Origin: Gnetum montanum
Taxonomy: Eukaryota > Streptophyta > Gnetopsida > Gnetales > Gnetaceae
Direction: 5' to 3'
Length of the DNA stretch: 64,000 nt
Assembly (NCBI GenBank): GCA_015680685.1
Contig: MNCI01014441.1
Location: forward strand, 405,577-469,576
The notes under the pieces are model-generated. The model was not told the DNA's origin, did not search any database, and saw nothing but the letters and a program-made list of their open reading frames with translations. The translations under genes were made by a program, and so were the position numbers. This document shows positions 37,195 through 47,782 of the stretch, piece by piece. Position 1 is the first letter of the stretch, and every line of letters begins with the position of its first letter.

Positions 37195-37605
37195 GCCTCT
37201 TGTTTTAGTTTTAGGCCATTTTGGGCTACGGCAATAGTTTAAGGCCATTTCGGGCTATTACTTAATGATATAAATTTTTTTCATTTTTGTCTATTCTTTG
37301 AGAAGTGGAGTTGCCAGTTTTAGGCCTTAATGGGTCGCAATGATAGTTTAAGGCCATTCTGGGCCGTTGCTAGTTTTAGGCCATTTCGGGCCATGGCAAT
37401 AGTTTAAGGCCATTTCAGGCCAAGCGGTATTTTAAGGCCATTTCGGGCCATGGCAATAGTTTAAGGCCATTTTGGGCTAGTGCAATAGTTTAAGGCCATT
37501 TCAGGTCATGGCAATAGTTTAAGGCCATTTCGAGCCAGGGCAATAGTTTAAGGCCATTTCAAGCCATGGCAATAGTTTAAGGCCATTTCGGGTCAAGTGG
37601 TAGAT
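37195..37605 (+). repeat. AGTTTA-hairpin motif array, T1 array 3
   Basis: About a dozen copies of AGTTTAAGGCCATTTCGGGCC separated by CATGGCAAT-type spacers, with repeat length about 30-33 bp in the dense part. The stem is GGCC/GGCC with loop ATTTCG. The array begins 170 bases after the stop codon of the antisense gene and precedes protease. Confidence 0.92.
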
Positions 37606-38034
37606 AATTAATGCAAGCAATAGCCATGATGTAAATGGTGGACATAATGTGAATAGTAGACATGATGCAAATGTGGGTAGTAGACATGATGTAAACAATT
37701 AAAATAATGTGAACAATGATTGTGATGCTAAAAAATTAACATAATGCAAACAATGAAAATGATGCTAAAATTAAGATGGAAGGACTTAAAAAATGTTAAA
37801 GCCAAGCCTTTATGGAATTGAATTAGAGGTAATCTCTAATTACACAATTGTTTCCTAACCCATCATAGGCTAGGTAAAGCATATGACCAAGAGGCTTTGT
37901 TGTGGTATTCTTCTATGTCATTGTCTACTGTCTAAAAAGGCAACTTAGCCCACGTAGTTTCTTTATCTAAGTCGGCGTTTTTGGCTAGCTCATCAATCAA
38001 GTAAAGGGTTTCAACATGAATAGACGCTTTGTTC
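37606..38034. other. AT-rich spacer of T1 between motif array and protease
   Basis: Contains ATGATGTAAA/GATGCAAAT-type degenerate repeats (37620-37770) and no recognised coding sequence. Confidence 0.45.
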
Positions 38035-38673
38035 TCAAAGATTACTATCTTTGAGCCCTACCATGTCAACATTGTTTATGGCTTGGGCAGCCGCTTCGTC
38101 ACCGTAGATCACCACTTCCCCACCCACGTAGGGTATGTGGATCTCTTGATGTATCGGTGAAGAGACAACCCTTAATTGGGCTAACCATGACCTCCCCAAG
38201 ATCAGGTTGAACCCAAGCATCTCTTCCATCACAATGAACACCACATTTGTGAATTGGTCCCCTACCACAAAGTTAATGTGGATAGTTTCCTTTACCACCA
38301 CATGCGTCCCATTGAACGATTTCAAGCAGGAAGTTGCCATGGGCTTGATTTGATCGACCAAGCCCAATTTGTCCACTATGGAAAATGGAATGACATTGGT
38401 AGCAGCCTCGTCATCAACATCTACCCTTCAAATCTTGTACTGGTTGACCTGAATTGTGATGAACATGGGTTCCATTGTCACTTGACCTTTTTCAAGGTCA
38501 TCCTTAATGGACTTATCGTGAAATGTCAAGTGTGCTGGCCACGATTCTTCAGCCATAGAGAGAAGCATGACAGAGTGAAGTGCTTTCTCTTCGGCCGGCA
38601 TGTTTTCATCAACCGTGATAGATGCTAACATGCAAACCGTGGCCTCACGATGCAACGTGGAAGTCATTATCAA
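38035..38673 (-). pseudogene. Retropepsin of T1 (active site mutated)
   Basis: The region reads MEPMFITIQVNQYKI, a stop, then VDVDDEAATNVIPFSIVDKLGL ... FNLILGRSWLAQL. The T2 copy has VDDGAATNVVP and LILGRPWLAQL. The active-site Gly is Glu here (DDE for DDG) and a stop precedes it, so it is inactive. It lies downstream of gag on the minus strand and upstream of the antisense gene. Confidence 0.85.
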
Positions 38674-39380
38674 GTCATATAGGCTTAAAGTTGTGTTTTT
38701 CTACTTCAGGTGCTATTTGACTTATGTAAGGGCGTTGAGAAATTCCTGCCCACCATCTTGTTTTTGCTAACCCTTTCCTCCTTTATTCATCCTAGAAGAT
38801 GAATCTCCTAAGGGGAAGTGGTTTTGGGTTGGCTAACCAGCTTTTTTGGCTTAACAGGCATTGATTGTGTATGTACGCTGCCACTAGTAGCTGATGATAA
38901 AGAGGTCATGGGGACTACAAACAAGGGGGTAGGCTTAGGAGGACCTAACGTAGTGCATTCCCTAGCCATCTTGTCTACTAAACACTCTTCATGCTTTTTT
39001 GGATGAAGAGGTTGTGGTGCAATTTTTGTTGCCTAGCTTTGGGTGGTAGAGGAGCTTGGATGTTTTGGTACCTTAACAACAAATGCTGCCTATTGTGTTG
39101 GCATGGGCAGTGGTGCAACTCTGAGCACAAAAGGTGAGGTGGATGTTTGACAAGGAACTTTAAGGACAAATGGGGCTTACGATCTTGTTGTCATTGATGT
39201 TTCTGCATTACGAGGAGGCACACGCACCATGAATGGTTGCTGTGGTGGCTCAAGGTTATTGTCAATGACGATAGTGTTGATTGTGTAACTAGCATTGTTA
39301 GCATTGAGGGGATATTTGTAAACATGCATTGATTGGTTTTCAGGGTAGACGGGATTACTCTCATCCAAGACCAGCTTGCC
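38674..39380 (-). pseudogene. gag-protease linker of T1 with PF(V/M)(V/L)(R/K)VP repeats
   Basis: Four degenerate copies of a P-F-V-V-K/R-V-P motif (about 39055, 39110, 39155, 39220) at 15-20 residue spacing, equivalent to seven copies in T2 (53525-53975). Stops and frame changes are present. Function is unknown. Confidence 0.6.
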
Positions 39381-40193
39381 TTAATCAATCATGCATTGTA
39401 TGTCATCTTTCAACGCTAAGCAGTAGTTTGTATCATGACCACAAAGTTGGTGATAGTCATAGAAATGCTCTAACCTGAAATACTTTGGGACTGCAGGTTC
39501 ATTAGGCATAGCCAAGGAGGGGTTTCGTAGAACTTTGCAGTACCTTTGATGGCGTTTAATTGCCTCCTCCAACATCTTTTTATGTTGTATACACCCAACT
39601 CCCAACAGTTGCTTCAAAAGTTTTGAAGGCTTAGTGGCTAAGGGGCTATACTTAAAGTGATCCTTGCACTCAAAGTTGGGCCTCGACTGGGTTGGTGCTG
39701 CAGGTGTTGATGTTGAGAACTGTCCTATGTTACTAGAGCTAGGTGTGGCATTAGTGGAAGCATTGGGTGCTGTGGTAGCATTTTTTTTGTTCTTGTTGTT
39801 AGGCTTACTTTCCTTGGCCACAGTAGCCACTGTTGTTCCACAGCCTTTCCTTTCTCTTTTTCTTTCTTGATGTGTGCATTTTTATAGGTGACATAGGCTA
39901 GGTCCCTACTGGCTTCAACCACATCCTGAATGCTCTTGGTTTCTACAAACGCTTGGCTGAGGGACCACAGGGCCAGGTAGTAGAGCTTAGACTTAATGAA
40001 GTCATTTACTGCACCCTTAAAGATATCCAACAAATGAGCCTCTGCAATAGGTTCATATATTTTGTTTAAGGTGGTGCTCCACCGCTATATGAATCTCTAC
40101 ATAGATTCTAGCGGGTCCTGCTTGATGCTCATGAGCTGGTCTAATGTGACCTCTAGTTTTAGGTTGTACTTGAAGCAGGTCACAAATGGGCTT
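39381..40193 (-). pseudogene. gag of T1, C-terminal half
   Basis: Reads FKYNLKLEVTLDQL, AVNDFIKSKLYYLALW, a Lys-rich stretch, then HFYDYHQLCGHDTNYCLALKDDIQ. The last is the Tat-type CDYHQ..GH...C zinc motif with its first Cys changed to Tyr. It is interrupted at 40193 by T2 inside the capsid-like domain. The reading resumes at 58378 on the far side. Confidence 0.8.
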
Positions 40194-41411
40194 TGTATCG
40201 TCCGAAATCGTCGGTCTCCGACTGGAAGGAAACAGAAACCAGGAGATCTCCGAACACGCACAGAAGATCCTACCTTCGCTTGAGGGCAAGCTGGAATTGA
40301 TGAAGGTAGAGTACCTTGAGTGGTCCGCACGTAGATCATGCAAGGATTTCCCCAAACGTACACCAAAGTGCTACACGCTGGGTTATATGTAAATGGTGTA
40401 ACAGGCGTAAAGTAGAGCGTAAACAGCGTAACTGACGTGAACGGAGGATAAACGTAGAAGGGTGTAAATAGTATACGTGCAATAATTAATGCAAAACTAT
40501 AACAGATTTTAGGAAGAAAATGTAACAATGCTATTTCAAAATGAGAGTTACAATGCACCGGTCTAACGCAGTTGTGGCTTTGACACAAGGCGAACGAATA
40601 GCCCTGGTGGATGCAGGGGTGACTATGGGCTGGTTCAAACTGTAAGCACAGCGTAGAGGCTGTATGCTCAACGTACAGAGTTGAAGTCCAGCGTCTCAGG
40701 TTCTCTGCTCTAGTTCTTAGCATCTCTATTTTTTCTCTAGTTTGCTCAAATTTTTGCCCCCCGATCTAATGAAAAACTGGGATTTTTATACAGGTTTGGT
40801 CGTTAGACTCAGGTTAGGTGACATGTGGCGTGTTGACCGGGTGTGAAAGAATAGAATTTACAAGTGTACAACATGCTACATTTTCTGGGCGTATACGCTG
40901 TATCAGGTGGGCGTAGACTTTGGGTGTATACGCTGGTGTATGCTGGGCGTATACGCTGGACATATACGCTGATGGATGCTAGGCGTATACATTGGGTGTA
41001 TACTCTGATGGTTGCTCTATTCGTGTGAATTGTTTCCTTGTACTAAATCTTGTTCTGCAGTGCTGTTTCCATGCCATCTTCGGGGATTGCATGCCGGGCG
41101 TATACATCAGTCATACCTGCTAAGCGTACATGTGAGGCATGTAAGCTGGGCGTGTATGCTGGACGTCTCTGGAGTGTATACGCTGGGCATATACATTGTG
41201 AACATCGGGCGTATACGCTGAGAATACATAGTGTAAACTAAGTATTTTAAGCTCCAAAGTTGCCAGGTTTGATAGCAGATGTTGTCGTGGTCGTCGGTGG
41301 GTCCCAGGGAATTGCTCCTTGTTGCATTCGACTCCACTTGAAACTGTCTGTGGGGTCCTCAAGCTCGATTCTTATTGGAAACGTACTAAGCTCAGAATTT
41401 GTGGTGTTTCA
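40194..41411 (-). repeat. 3' LTR of T2
   Basis: Termini TGTATCGTCC and GTGGTGTTTCA. Minus-strand TATA-like TATAAAAA at 40793-40800. A cluster of GCGTATACGC and TACGCTGGGCGTATAC words lies at 40885-41225, homologous in kind to the repeat array at 1-1210. Confidence 0.93.
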
Positions 41412-41425
41412 TTGGCCCCTCTTTG
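41412..41425 (-). other. Polypurine tract of T2
   Basis: Minus strand CAAAGAGGGGCCAA abuts the LTR start TGAAACACCAC. Nearly identical to that of T1. Confidence 0.85.
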
Positions 41426-42417
41426 TTGATGCTTGGAGGAATCAACCCGAGAAGCGTCGACAAAGAAGTGCAAAACACCATAAGCAACTCGATAGAGGCT
41501 TTGTCCTTGGCCACCTGATTAGACATCATCGCATCGTGTTCAGTAGTACATGGGATTGTGGGAAATGGAATTCGTATTTGATAGGGAGAGGAAAACTGTG
41601 GGGATTCGAGAGGAATCAGGGTTGTGTATACAGGTCATGCTGATCCTTGTCAATAGCCATTGTTTGGCAAACTCAGAATCAAGACGTGAGATGTGCGTTC
41701 TTTGGCGGAACAAGACTCGTGTCCGAGAGGACTTGTTGGCAAAACCAAAGCTACATGATGATGTGTTGCATTCTTTAGAGGAACAGGACCCTTGCTTAAT
41801 GTTCAATGGGGAACCTATTGGCAAAGAGCCAAAGCCATGCAATAGAATGTTTCTTGATTGTCTTAGACATGAGCATTTTCTTTTGAGGCCACTGTCGTCC
41901 CATCTTGTGTTTTATGCGGGAAGTGACAACGCTTTTTTTTGGGTTCTTATACTCATGCTCAAATGTCATATTGTGAGTTGCAATCGCTTAAGAGTGGTGC
42001 AATATGCAACGGTATGTTCGATGTTTTTGGGTTGTACCAGGTGTGTTCGGGATGTAACCAAGTTTAAGGTGTTGAGGGATAGGCGAGATATGAAATGGGG
42101 GATGTACTAGTGAATGGTTTGATTTAGTCTTGTCACATGCACTGCAAACAATGTCTCACCTTGCTGCTCATGATGAAGTGCATTCTTGTACGAACACCTC
42201 TGAGTGTCATCCTGCAAACACAACTCCGAAAAGACAAGAAAATCATGGGCGAGTGAGCAAGCTTAGACTTAAACAACTACTGATGAAACAAAGGCAACTA
42301 ATAGGATTTCAGGCACTATATATGGCAGCAATGTTGTTAGGATTATCTGATGGCGAGTGGTGCAGTTATTCTGACAAAGTTTGAATGTAGCTACAAATTG
42401 AGCAACCAGAGATATAA
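41426..42417. other. 3' non-coding region of T2
   Basis: Between PPT and motif array. A 186-codon plus-strand frame (41550-42110) is open, but it lacks recognisable motifs and I see no counterpart in T1, so I do not call it a gene. Confidence 0.4.
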
Positions 42418-42753
42418 TTGCCAGTTTATAGTCTTAGCGGACTATCATGGGTTAGTTTTATGTCATGACCCGTTGGACATTTCCCGTTTAGCGTCGTGGC
42501 GAATGGTGCATTTCCAGTTTCTAGTCTTGGCAGATCATGAAGAGGCAAGCCAGTTTATAGTCTTAGCAGACTCTGGTGAATGCAACTATGGCAATTTACT
42601 ATCGTACCGGATGGATGCTAGTTTATTATCATTGCAGATGCTATGCGGTATCAATTTATTGTCATGATGCCAGGACAGTTCTATGGTATCAATTTACCAT
42701 CATGATTCCAGGACGCTGTGTGGTATCAGTTTATAGTTGTGATGCCAGGACTC
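42418..42753 (+). repeat. AGTTTA-hairpin motif array, T2 array 1
   Basis: Copies such as CCAGTTTATAGTCTTAGCGGACTATC (stem ATAGTC/GACTAT) and AGTTTTATGTC...GGACATT (ATGTC/GACAT), spaced about 40-45 bp, degenerate toward the right. Adjacent to the integrase C-terminus, as in T1. Confidence 0.85.
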
Positions 42754-42769
42754 GCACGTATCTAAGCTT

Positions 42770-44130
42770 GTACTCAAATATGGAATGGTTTCAAGAACAA
42801 GTGATTAGTAGGATTTGCAAGCTCATGCCCTTCCATATCAGCTAACTTGAATGCTCTGTTGTCGTATGATTTGGTGACCAAGTAGGGCCCTTCCCAATTG
42901 GCTGAGAATTTTTCCAGGTGTTCCCGAATGGCCTTAAGTACAAGTCACCTTCTTTGATGGGGCGCTTATGAATGTCATGTTGATGGCGCTATGATTGTTG
43001 TTTTTGGTACCATTGAATCTAATCAAGTGCACATATGCATTCCTCCTCCACCGAGTCCAGGTCAATGATGCGCAAGTCATTGTTTTGCCCTTCGTCGAGG
43101 AGTCCGAAAAGTGTGATCCTTAAAGATGGTACCTACAATTCCAAGGGTAAAACAGCTTCTAAACCGTAAACAAGGCTATATGGCATTTTACCTGTTGAAG
43201 TTCGATGCGTCGTGCGATATGTCCACAGTGCATATACCAGCTGTTCGTGCCATTTTCTCTTGCTTCGAGTAAGCATCTTTTTAAGTATTGTAATGATGGT
43301 TTTGTTTGTTGCCTCTACTTACCCATTTCTTTGAGGGTAGTAAGGGGATGAAAATGAGTTTTTGATCCCCAGGCTTTCACAGAAGGTTTTGGTTTCGGCA
43401 CTGCTAAATTGTGGCCTGTTGTTAGTGATGATGGTCATGGGGATGCCAAAACGGGTCACAATGTTTTCAAGGATGAAGTTGCACATATTTTTAGATGTGG
43501 TTTTTCGAAGGGGAACAGCTTCTAACCACTTCGTGAAATACTCTGTCGCGGTTATGATGAAACTGTGTCCTATAGAAGATGAGGGTGTTATAGGTCCGAT
43601 AAGGTCCAACCCCCACTTTTGGCAGGCCCATGTGATTGGCGCTGTGTGTAACTCATTTGGTGGGATATGGATTAGATTACCGTGTCTCTGACAAGTACTA
43701 CATGTTTTAGCCTTAGATAGACAATCATACTCCATGTGTGGCCAATAATAGCCTAAGCACCTTATTTTCGTTGCCATTGCTTTTGGTGCTATATGTCCTC
43801 CGCATAGTCCGTCATGTATTTGCTCAACGATGGTTTGGGCATCAGTGCTATTAACGCATGTTAACAGTATGCCTTCGTAGGATCGATGACACAATGTGTC
43901 CCCTACCAGTGCATATTGCTTAGAACACTTTCGTACCGCGTCTTTTTGTGCATTTGTTAAGTGTTGCGGTGTTTCACCACGTAGAAGGTACTCTTTTATG
44001 TCTTCATACCATTCTATCACGTGTGTTGTGCTAACGGATGCGATTGGCAAGGTATCAAGAGTATTGATTATTGGTTTGGCACTGGTTATGGAGCTTGGCA
44101 ACGTATGGAACATGTTGGGTGATATGTTTA
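42770..44130 (-). pseudogene. Integrase of T2
   Basis: A long open frame (44227-43319, shared with the RNase H end) reads HDGLCGGHIAPKAM, STCQRHGN, WGLDLIG (first Asp), ITNNRPQFSS and PYYPQRNG. The second catalytic Asp is Asn (TNN instead of TDN). The NGQ-V-E motif has a stop at its Gln (43319). The C-terminal chromo-like region (GDLVLKAIREHLEKF, NWEGPYLV) continues to about 42770 past frame breaks. It inserted T2 when intact. Confidence 0.88.
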
Positions 44131-44560
44131 ATGCTAAGGTGGCCAGTGCGTCTGCGATGGTATTATCGTTTCTAGAGACGTGTTGCACATCGATGTTTTC
44201 AAATCGCCTCATTAAATGTTTTGCCAAGTCACAATATGGTTGTAAACATTACACTTTGCATGTATAAATATCTGTGATTTGGTTCAAAACCAGTTGTGAA
44301 TCTCCTCTGACCACCAGTCGTGTGATGTCTGAAGCTAGTGCTGCCACGAGACCTCTAAGAGACCTTCATACTCTACTATGTTGTTGGTACAGTGAAAGTT
44401 GAAACGATAAGCAAAGGATCTGATCTCCTCGGAAGGATAGATGATGACAACGGTAACACTTCCCCCTCGAGAGGTGGATGCTCCATCAAAGTTTAGAATA
44501 GCGTCGTAGTCATTGGGTACTATGTCTATTGCGCTTACATTTTCATCCGAGAATTCTGGC
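44130..44560 (-). pseudogene. Archaeal-type RNase H of T2
   Basis: LNFDGASTSRGGSVTVV (Asp), NNIVEYEGLL (Glu), VVRGDSQLV (Asp) and RNDNTIADALA (Asp) are all present, so the four metal-binding residues are intact. A one-base loss near 44358 shifts the frame after EYEGLL. The domain sits between pol RNase H and integrase as in other Tat-lineage elements. Confidence 0.82.
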
Positions 44561-46256
44561 TCTATCGTTGCTTGATCGTGCGTTGGTGACGTGGTCAGTT
44601 GATTTGCTATGGCTTGACCCTTAACTGATGATTACGCTATGTAATGTAGGTCAAACTTGGCTATCATGGCTTTCCAACGGGCTATTCAACTTGTCTCGTA
44701 AATATTTTCGATCATGGCTCTCAGCACATTATCCTTGCAAATTATGTTAACTTGATTACGGAAGAGGTAATGTCACCATTTCTTTAGAGAAAAGACCAGG
44801 GCTAACCACAACCTCTCCACCTCATTGTACCTTTTCTCATGGGCAACTAATGCATGGCTTAAGTAATAGACAGGGACTTCAGTTCCATCATCTTGTTTCT
44901 GGCAAAGCATAGACGCAATTGACGAATCTGAAGTGGCGAGGTAGATGTAAAACGGTCTATCATTTTGAGGTGGATAAACCGTGGGTAGTCGAACAAGTGT
45001 CGTTTTAATATGGTCAAATGCTTCTTGGCACTGTGGAGTCCATTCAAAATGGACGTTCTTGCGTAGCAAGTGGTTCATAGGTTTAAACTTGTCTATTAGT
45101 TTTTCTATGAAATGTCTGATGAACTGTAATCTACCTTGTAAACCTTGAAGTTTGGTAAGGTTGCCAGGTGGTTTTAAGTTTGTTATGGCCTTAACTTTAT
45201 CGGGGTCTACTCGTATCCCTACTTCTGAGGCTATGAATCCAAGCATTTTGCCTGTTTTGACTCTGAAGATGCATTTCTTTGGGTTAAGTCTCAGTTCATA
45301 TTTTAAACAATGCTTTAGTACTAGGTTAAGATCTTGTACATGTTGTTCTGATGTCTTCGATTTAACCATGATATCATCCACGTAATTGTTGAGCGAGTGT
45401 AGCATGTAGTCACTAAAAATGAATGTCATCGCCCTTTGATATGTGGCCCTAGCATTCTTGAGACCGAAGGGCATCATTGTATAACAAAAGATTTCCCATG
45501 GCATCATAAAGGTAGTCCGGAGCTGATGCTCCAGGTTAATGCGTATTTGGTTGTATCCTGAGAAACCATCCATAAAAGATAATAGGGCATGCCCAGTGGT
45601 TGAGTCAACAAGTTGATCGATGCTAGGTAGGGGGAAATCATCTTTTATGGTTGCAACATTTAGATCTCGAAAGTCAATGCATAAGCGAATACTTCCGTTC
45701 TTTTTCAGGACAATGACCATGTTGGATACCCAATCGACATAATCAACGGCCCAAATGAAACCAGCCTAATAAAGCTTGGTGATCACATTGAGAACTGCCA
45801 ATGCCACCTCAGGTTTAACCTTTCATGCCTTTTACTTCACTGACCTCAATTTTGGATCAAGGATAATATTATGCTGGACGATTCAAGGATCCAATCCAGG
45901 CATGTCTGTGTATGACCACGCGAATGCTTTTATGTTGTTCCTAAGCACATCCTCTATGTCTTTGGCCAGTTGAGGTTGTAGTAATGTACTTAGTTTTAAT
46001 GTTTTAATTTCTCCATCGGGCATGGCGATGGGGGTTTTGGTCAACGGGTCTTCGGTGATGTTTTCGGCTTCTATGTCAAGGGGCTTTGTCATACCTTTGT
46101 AGTTATCTAGCGTTTTCTGTGTTGAGGCTATGACTGCATTGTCCATTGGTAAGCTTAAGTGGATGAGATTTATGTCTATGTTTCTCGCGATCTTTCCATA
46201 CGGCCCATCGATGATTAACGGTGCGGGTAAATGCTGACAATCTATCGGGCTTGCTC
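44561..46256 (-). CDS. Reverse transcriptase-RNase H of T2
   Basis: A 315-codon open frame (45720-44773) carries IRLCIDFRDLN, SFMDGFSGYNQIRI, CYTMMPFGLKNA, NNYVDDIMVKSK (catalytic YVDD), LGFIASEVGIRVDPDKV, the thumb/connection HFEWTPQCQEAFDHI and the RNase H start YIYLATSDSSIASMLCQK. An upstream open stretch (46256-45883) gives the pol N-terminal extension IKAFAWSYTDMPGLDP. Stops lie only in the joint (45880-45720) and in the RNase H tail. All RT catalytic residues are present. It begins directly at a good acceptor on minus (TTATTGGCAG|GAG, AG at 46257-46258), suggesting an Ogre-like intron between PR and RT. Confidence 0.88.
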
Positions 46257-46340
46257 CTGCCAATAAACAGAGAGCAGAATGAGCTAATAGGTATTGTTCG
46301 ATGTTCTCTGGCAGCGTAAGTTATGTGTACATGCATGATG

Positions 46341-46465
46341 GTGGTTTATTGTCACACCGGGATGCATGGTAGTTTAAGGCCTTACCGGGCCAAATGCAAT
46401 CCGCGGGTGGCAGTTTAAGACCTTACCGGGCCGCCATGGCAGTTTAAGGCCATACCGGGCCGGAT
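46341..46465 (+). repeat. AGTTTA-hairpin motif array, T2 array 2
   Basis: Three clear copies of AGTTTAAGGCCTTACCGGGCC (stem GGCC/GGCC, loop TTACCG or ATACCG) plus one diverged copy. It lies 200 bases before the TATA box of the antisense gene, as in T1. Confidence 0.85.
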
Positions 46466-46665
46466 AATGTACATAGGAGAGTTTGCACTAGAATGTTCGA
46501 TGTGGACATCTGAAGTTGGTTTATAGGGGAACTGGGATGTAGTAATATTTGTTTTGTTTTAAATATATTTTTTTTGTGTTTGTGAACAAATTTTAATTAA
46601 AATAATAAAAAAAAAGCAAAGTGCAAGGCGGCAGCGGCGGTAGCGACAGCAATGGCACTCAGCGC

Positions 46666-46673
46666 TATATAAA
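46666..46673 (+). promoter_or_regulatory. TATA box of the T2 antisense gene
   Basis: TATATAAA in a GC-rich context (GCGCTATATAAAGGGC) on the plus strand, 273 bases before the exon-1 ATG at 46939. Position relative to motif array 2 and exon 1 matches T1 31928. Confidence 0.7.
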
Positions 46674-46699
46674 GGGCAAGGGCATCATTTGTAAACACC

Positions 46700-47690
46700 G
46701 TAAATTTGAAGTGAGCGTAGATATCGAGCGTAAGCGTAAACGGTGAGTGTAGCGTAAACCCTGAGCGTAAGCGTAGACGACAAAACCCTGAGCATAAGCG
46801 TAGACGACGAAACCCTGAGCGTAAACCTCCAACTCCGGCGTAAGCGTAAACTTCCAACTCCGGCGTAGAGGCTCAGCATGAGCGTAGAGGTTCAAGCATC
46901 GGCATAGAGACTCAGACCCCGGCGTAGAGGCCGTTGAAATGGGCAAGGGCAAGGAGGTAGAAAGCGAGGGGAGGAAGGGGCCTGATCTAACTTTCGCAGA
47001 GGAGAGCGAGGCCATGCTGCAGTGTCTGCCCAGGCCGAGGGTTCCATCGTGGCCTAGATCATCACACAGGTAGGCCCTAATCCTGTCTCTGTTAGTTATT
47101 TTCATTTGTACATATTATTTTGGCGTAGATAATCTTCGTAGCGTAGAGAGTTTCGGCGTATACGCTCAGCGTAGAGGGTTTCGGCATATACGCCCAACGT
47201 AGACAGTTAGCGTGGAGGCCCTGTACGCTGAGCGTAGAAGGTTTCCTTAGCGTACAATGTAAACAATTTGAACAGTGTGTAGCGTAGATGATTTTCATAG
47301 CGTATACGCTGACTGTTTTCACGGTGTATACGCCGACTGTCTACATAGTATCCAGCATAAACTATTTACACAGTGTTCAATGTAAACTGTTTACACAGTG
47401 TTCAATGTAAACTGTTTACACAACATATACACTGAAGGTTTTTATGACGTATACACTGAGAATTTTTACAGCATATACGCTGAGCGTGAACAGTTTCTTC
47501 TTTTTCAGGCGGCGTATAATGTAGACCTGTTTGCATGGCAAGAACTGTTTTCACAGCGTAAACTAGTTTTACAGCATATATGTCAACTGCGAATAAGTGC
47601 GAACACTTTGTTGGTAGCGTATATGCTGAGTTAAATAGCTTTTGACAGCGTATACGCCCAGCATATACGCCCAGCATAAACAGTTAGTAA
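46700..47690. repeat. GCGTATACGC/AGCGTA word cluster around promoter and intron 1 of the antisense gene
   Basis: Dozens of AGCGTA, TACGCTGAGCGTA and GTATACGC words occur in the 5' leader (46700-46930) and intron 1 (47110-47690). They are the same words found in the T2 LTRs (40885-41225, 57780-58175) and in the leader before gag (56480-57060). Confidence 0.85.
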
Positions 47691-47782
47691 TTTTTCTAAG
47701 TGTCGGCCTACAATATGAAATTTTGTTTCTCATCTCATTTTCATGCATGGCTAATTTATCGTGGCATTTTGGTTGATTGCAA

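Noticed and set aside
40097-40723. 208-codon minus-strand frame at the left edge of T2
   Set aside because: It crosses the T1 gag/T2 LTR junction; only the first 30 codons are gag, the rest is LTR.
41550-42110. 186-codon plus-strand frame downstream of T2 integrase
   Set aside because: No recognisable domain and no counterpart in T1; could be chance, so it is only mentioned in the non-coding entry.
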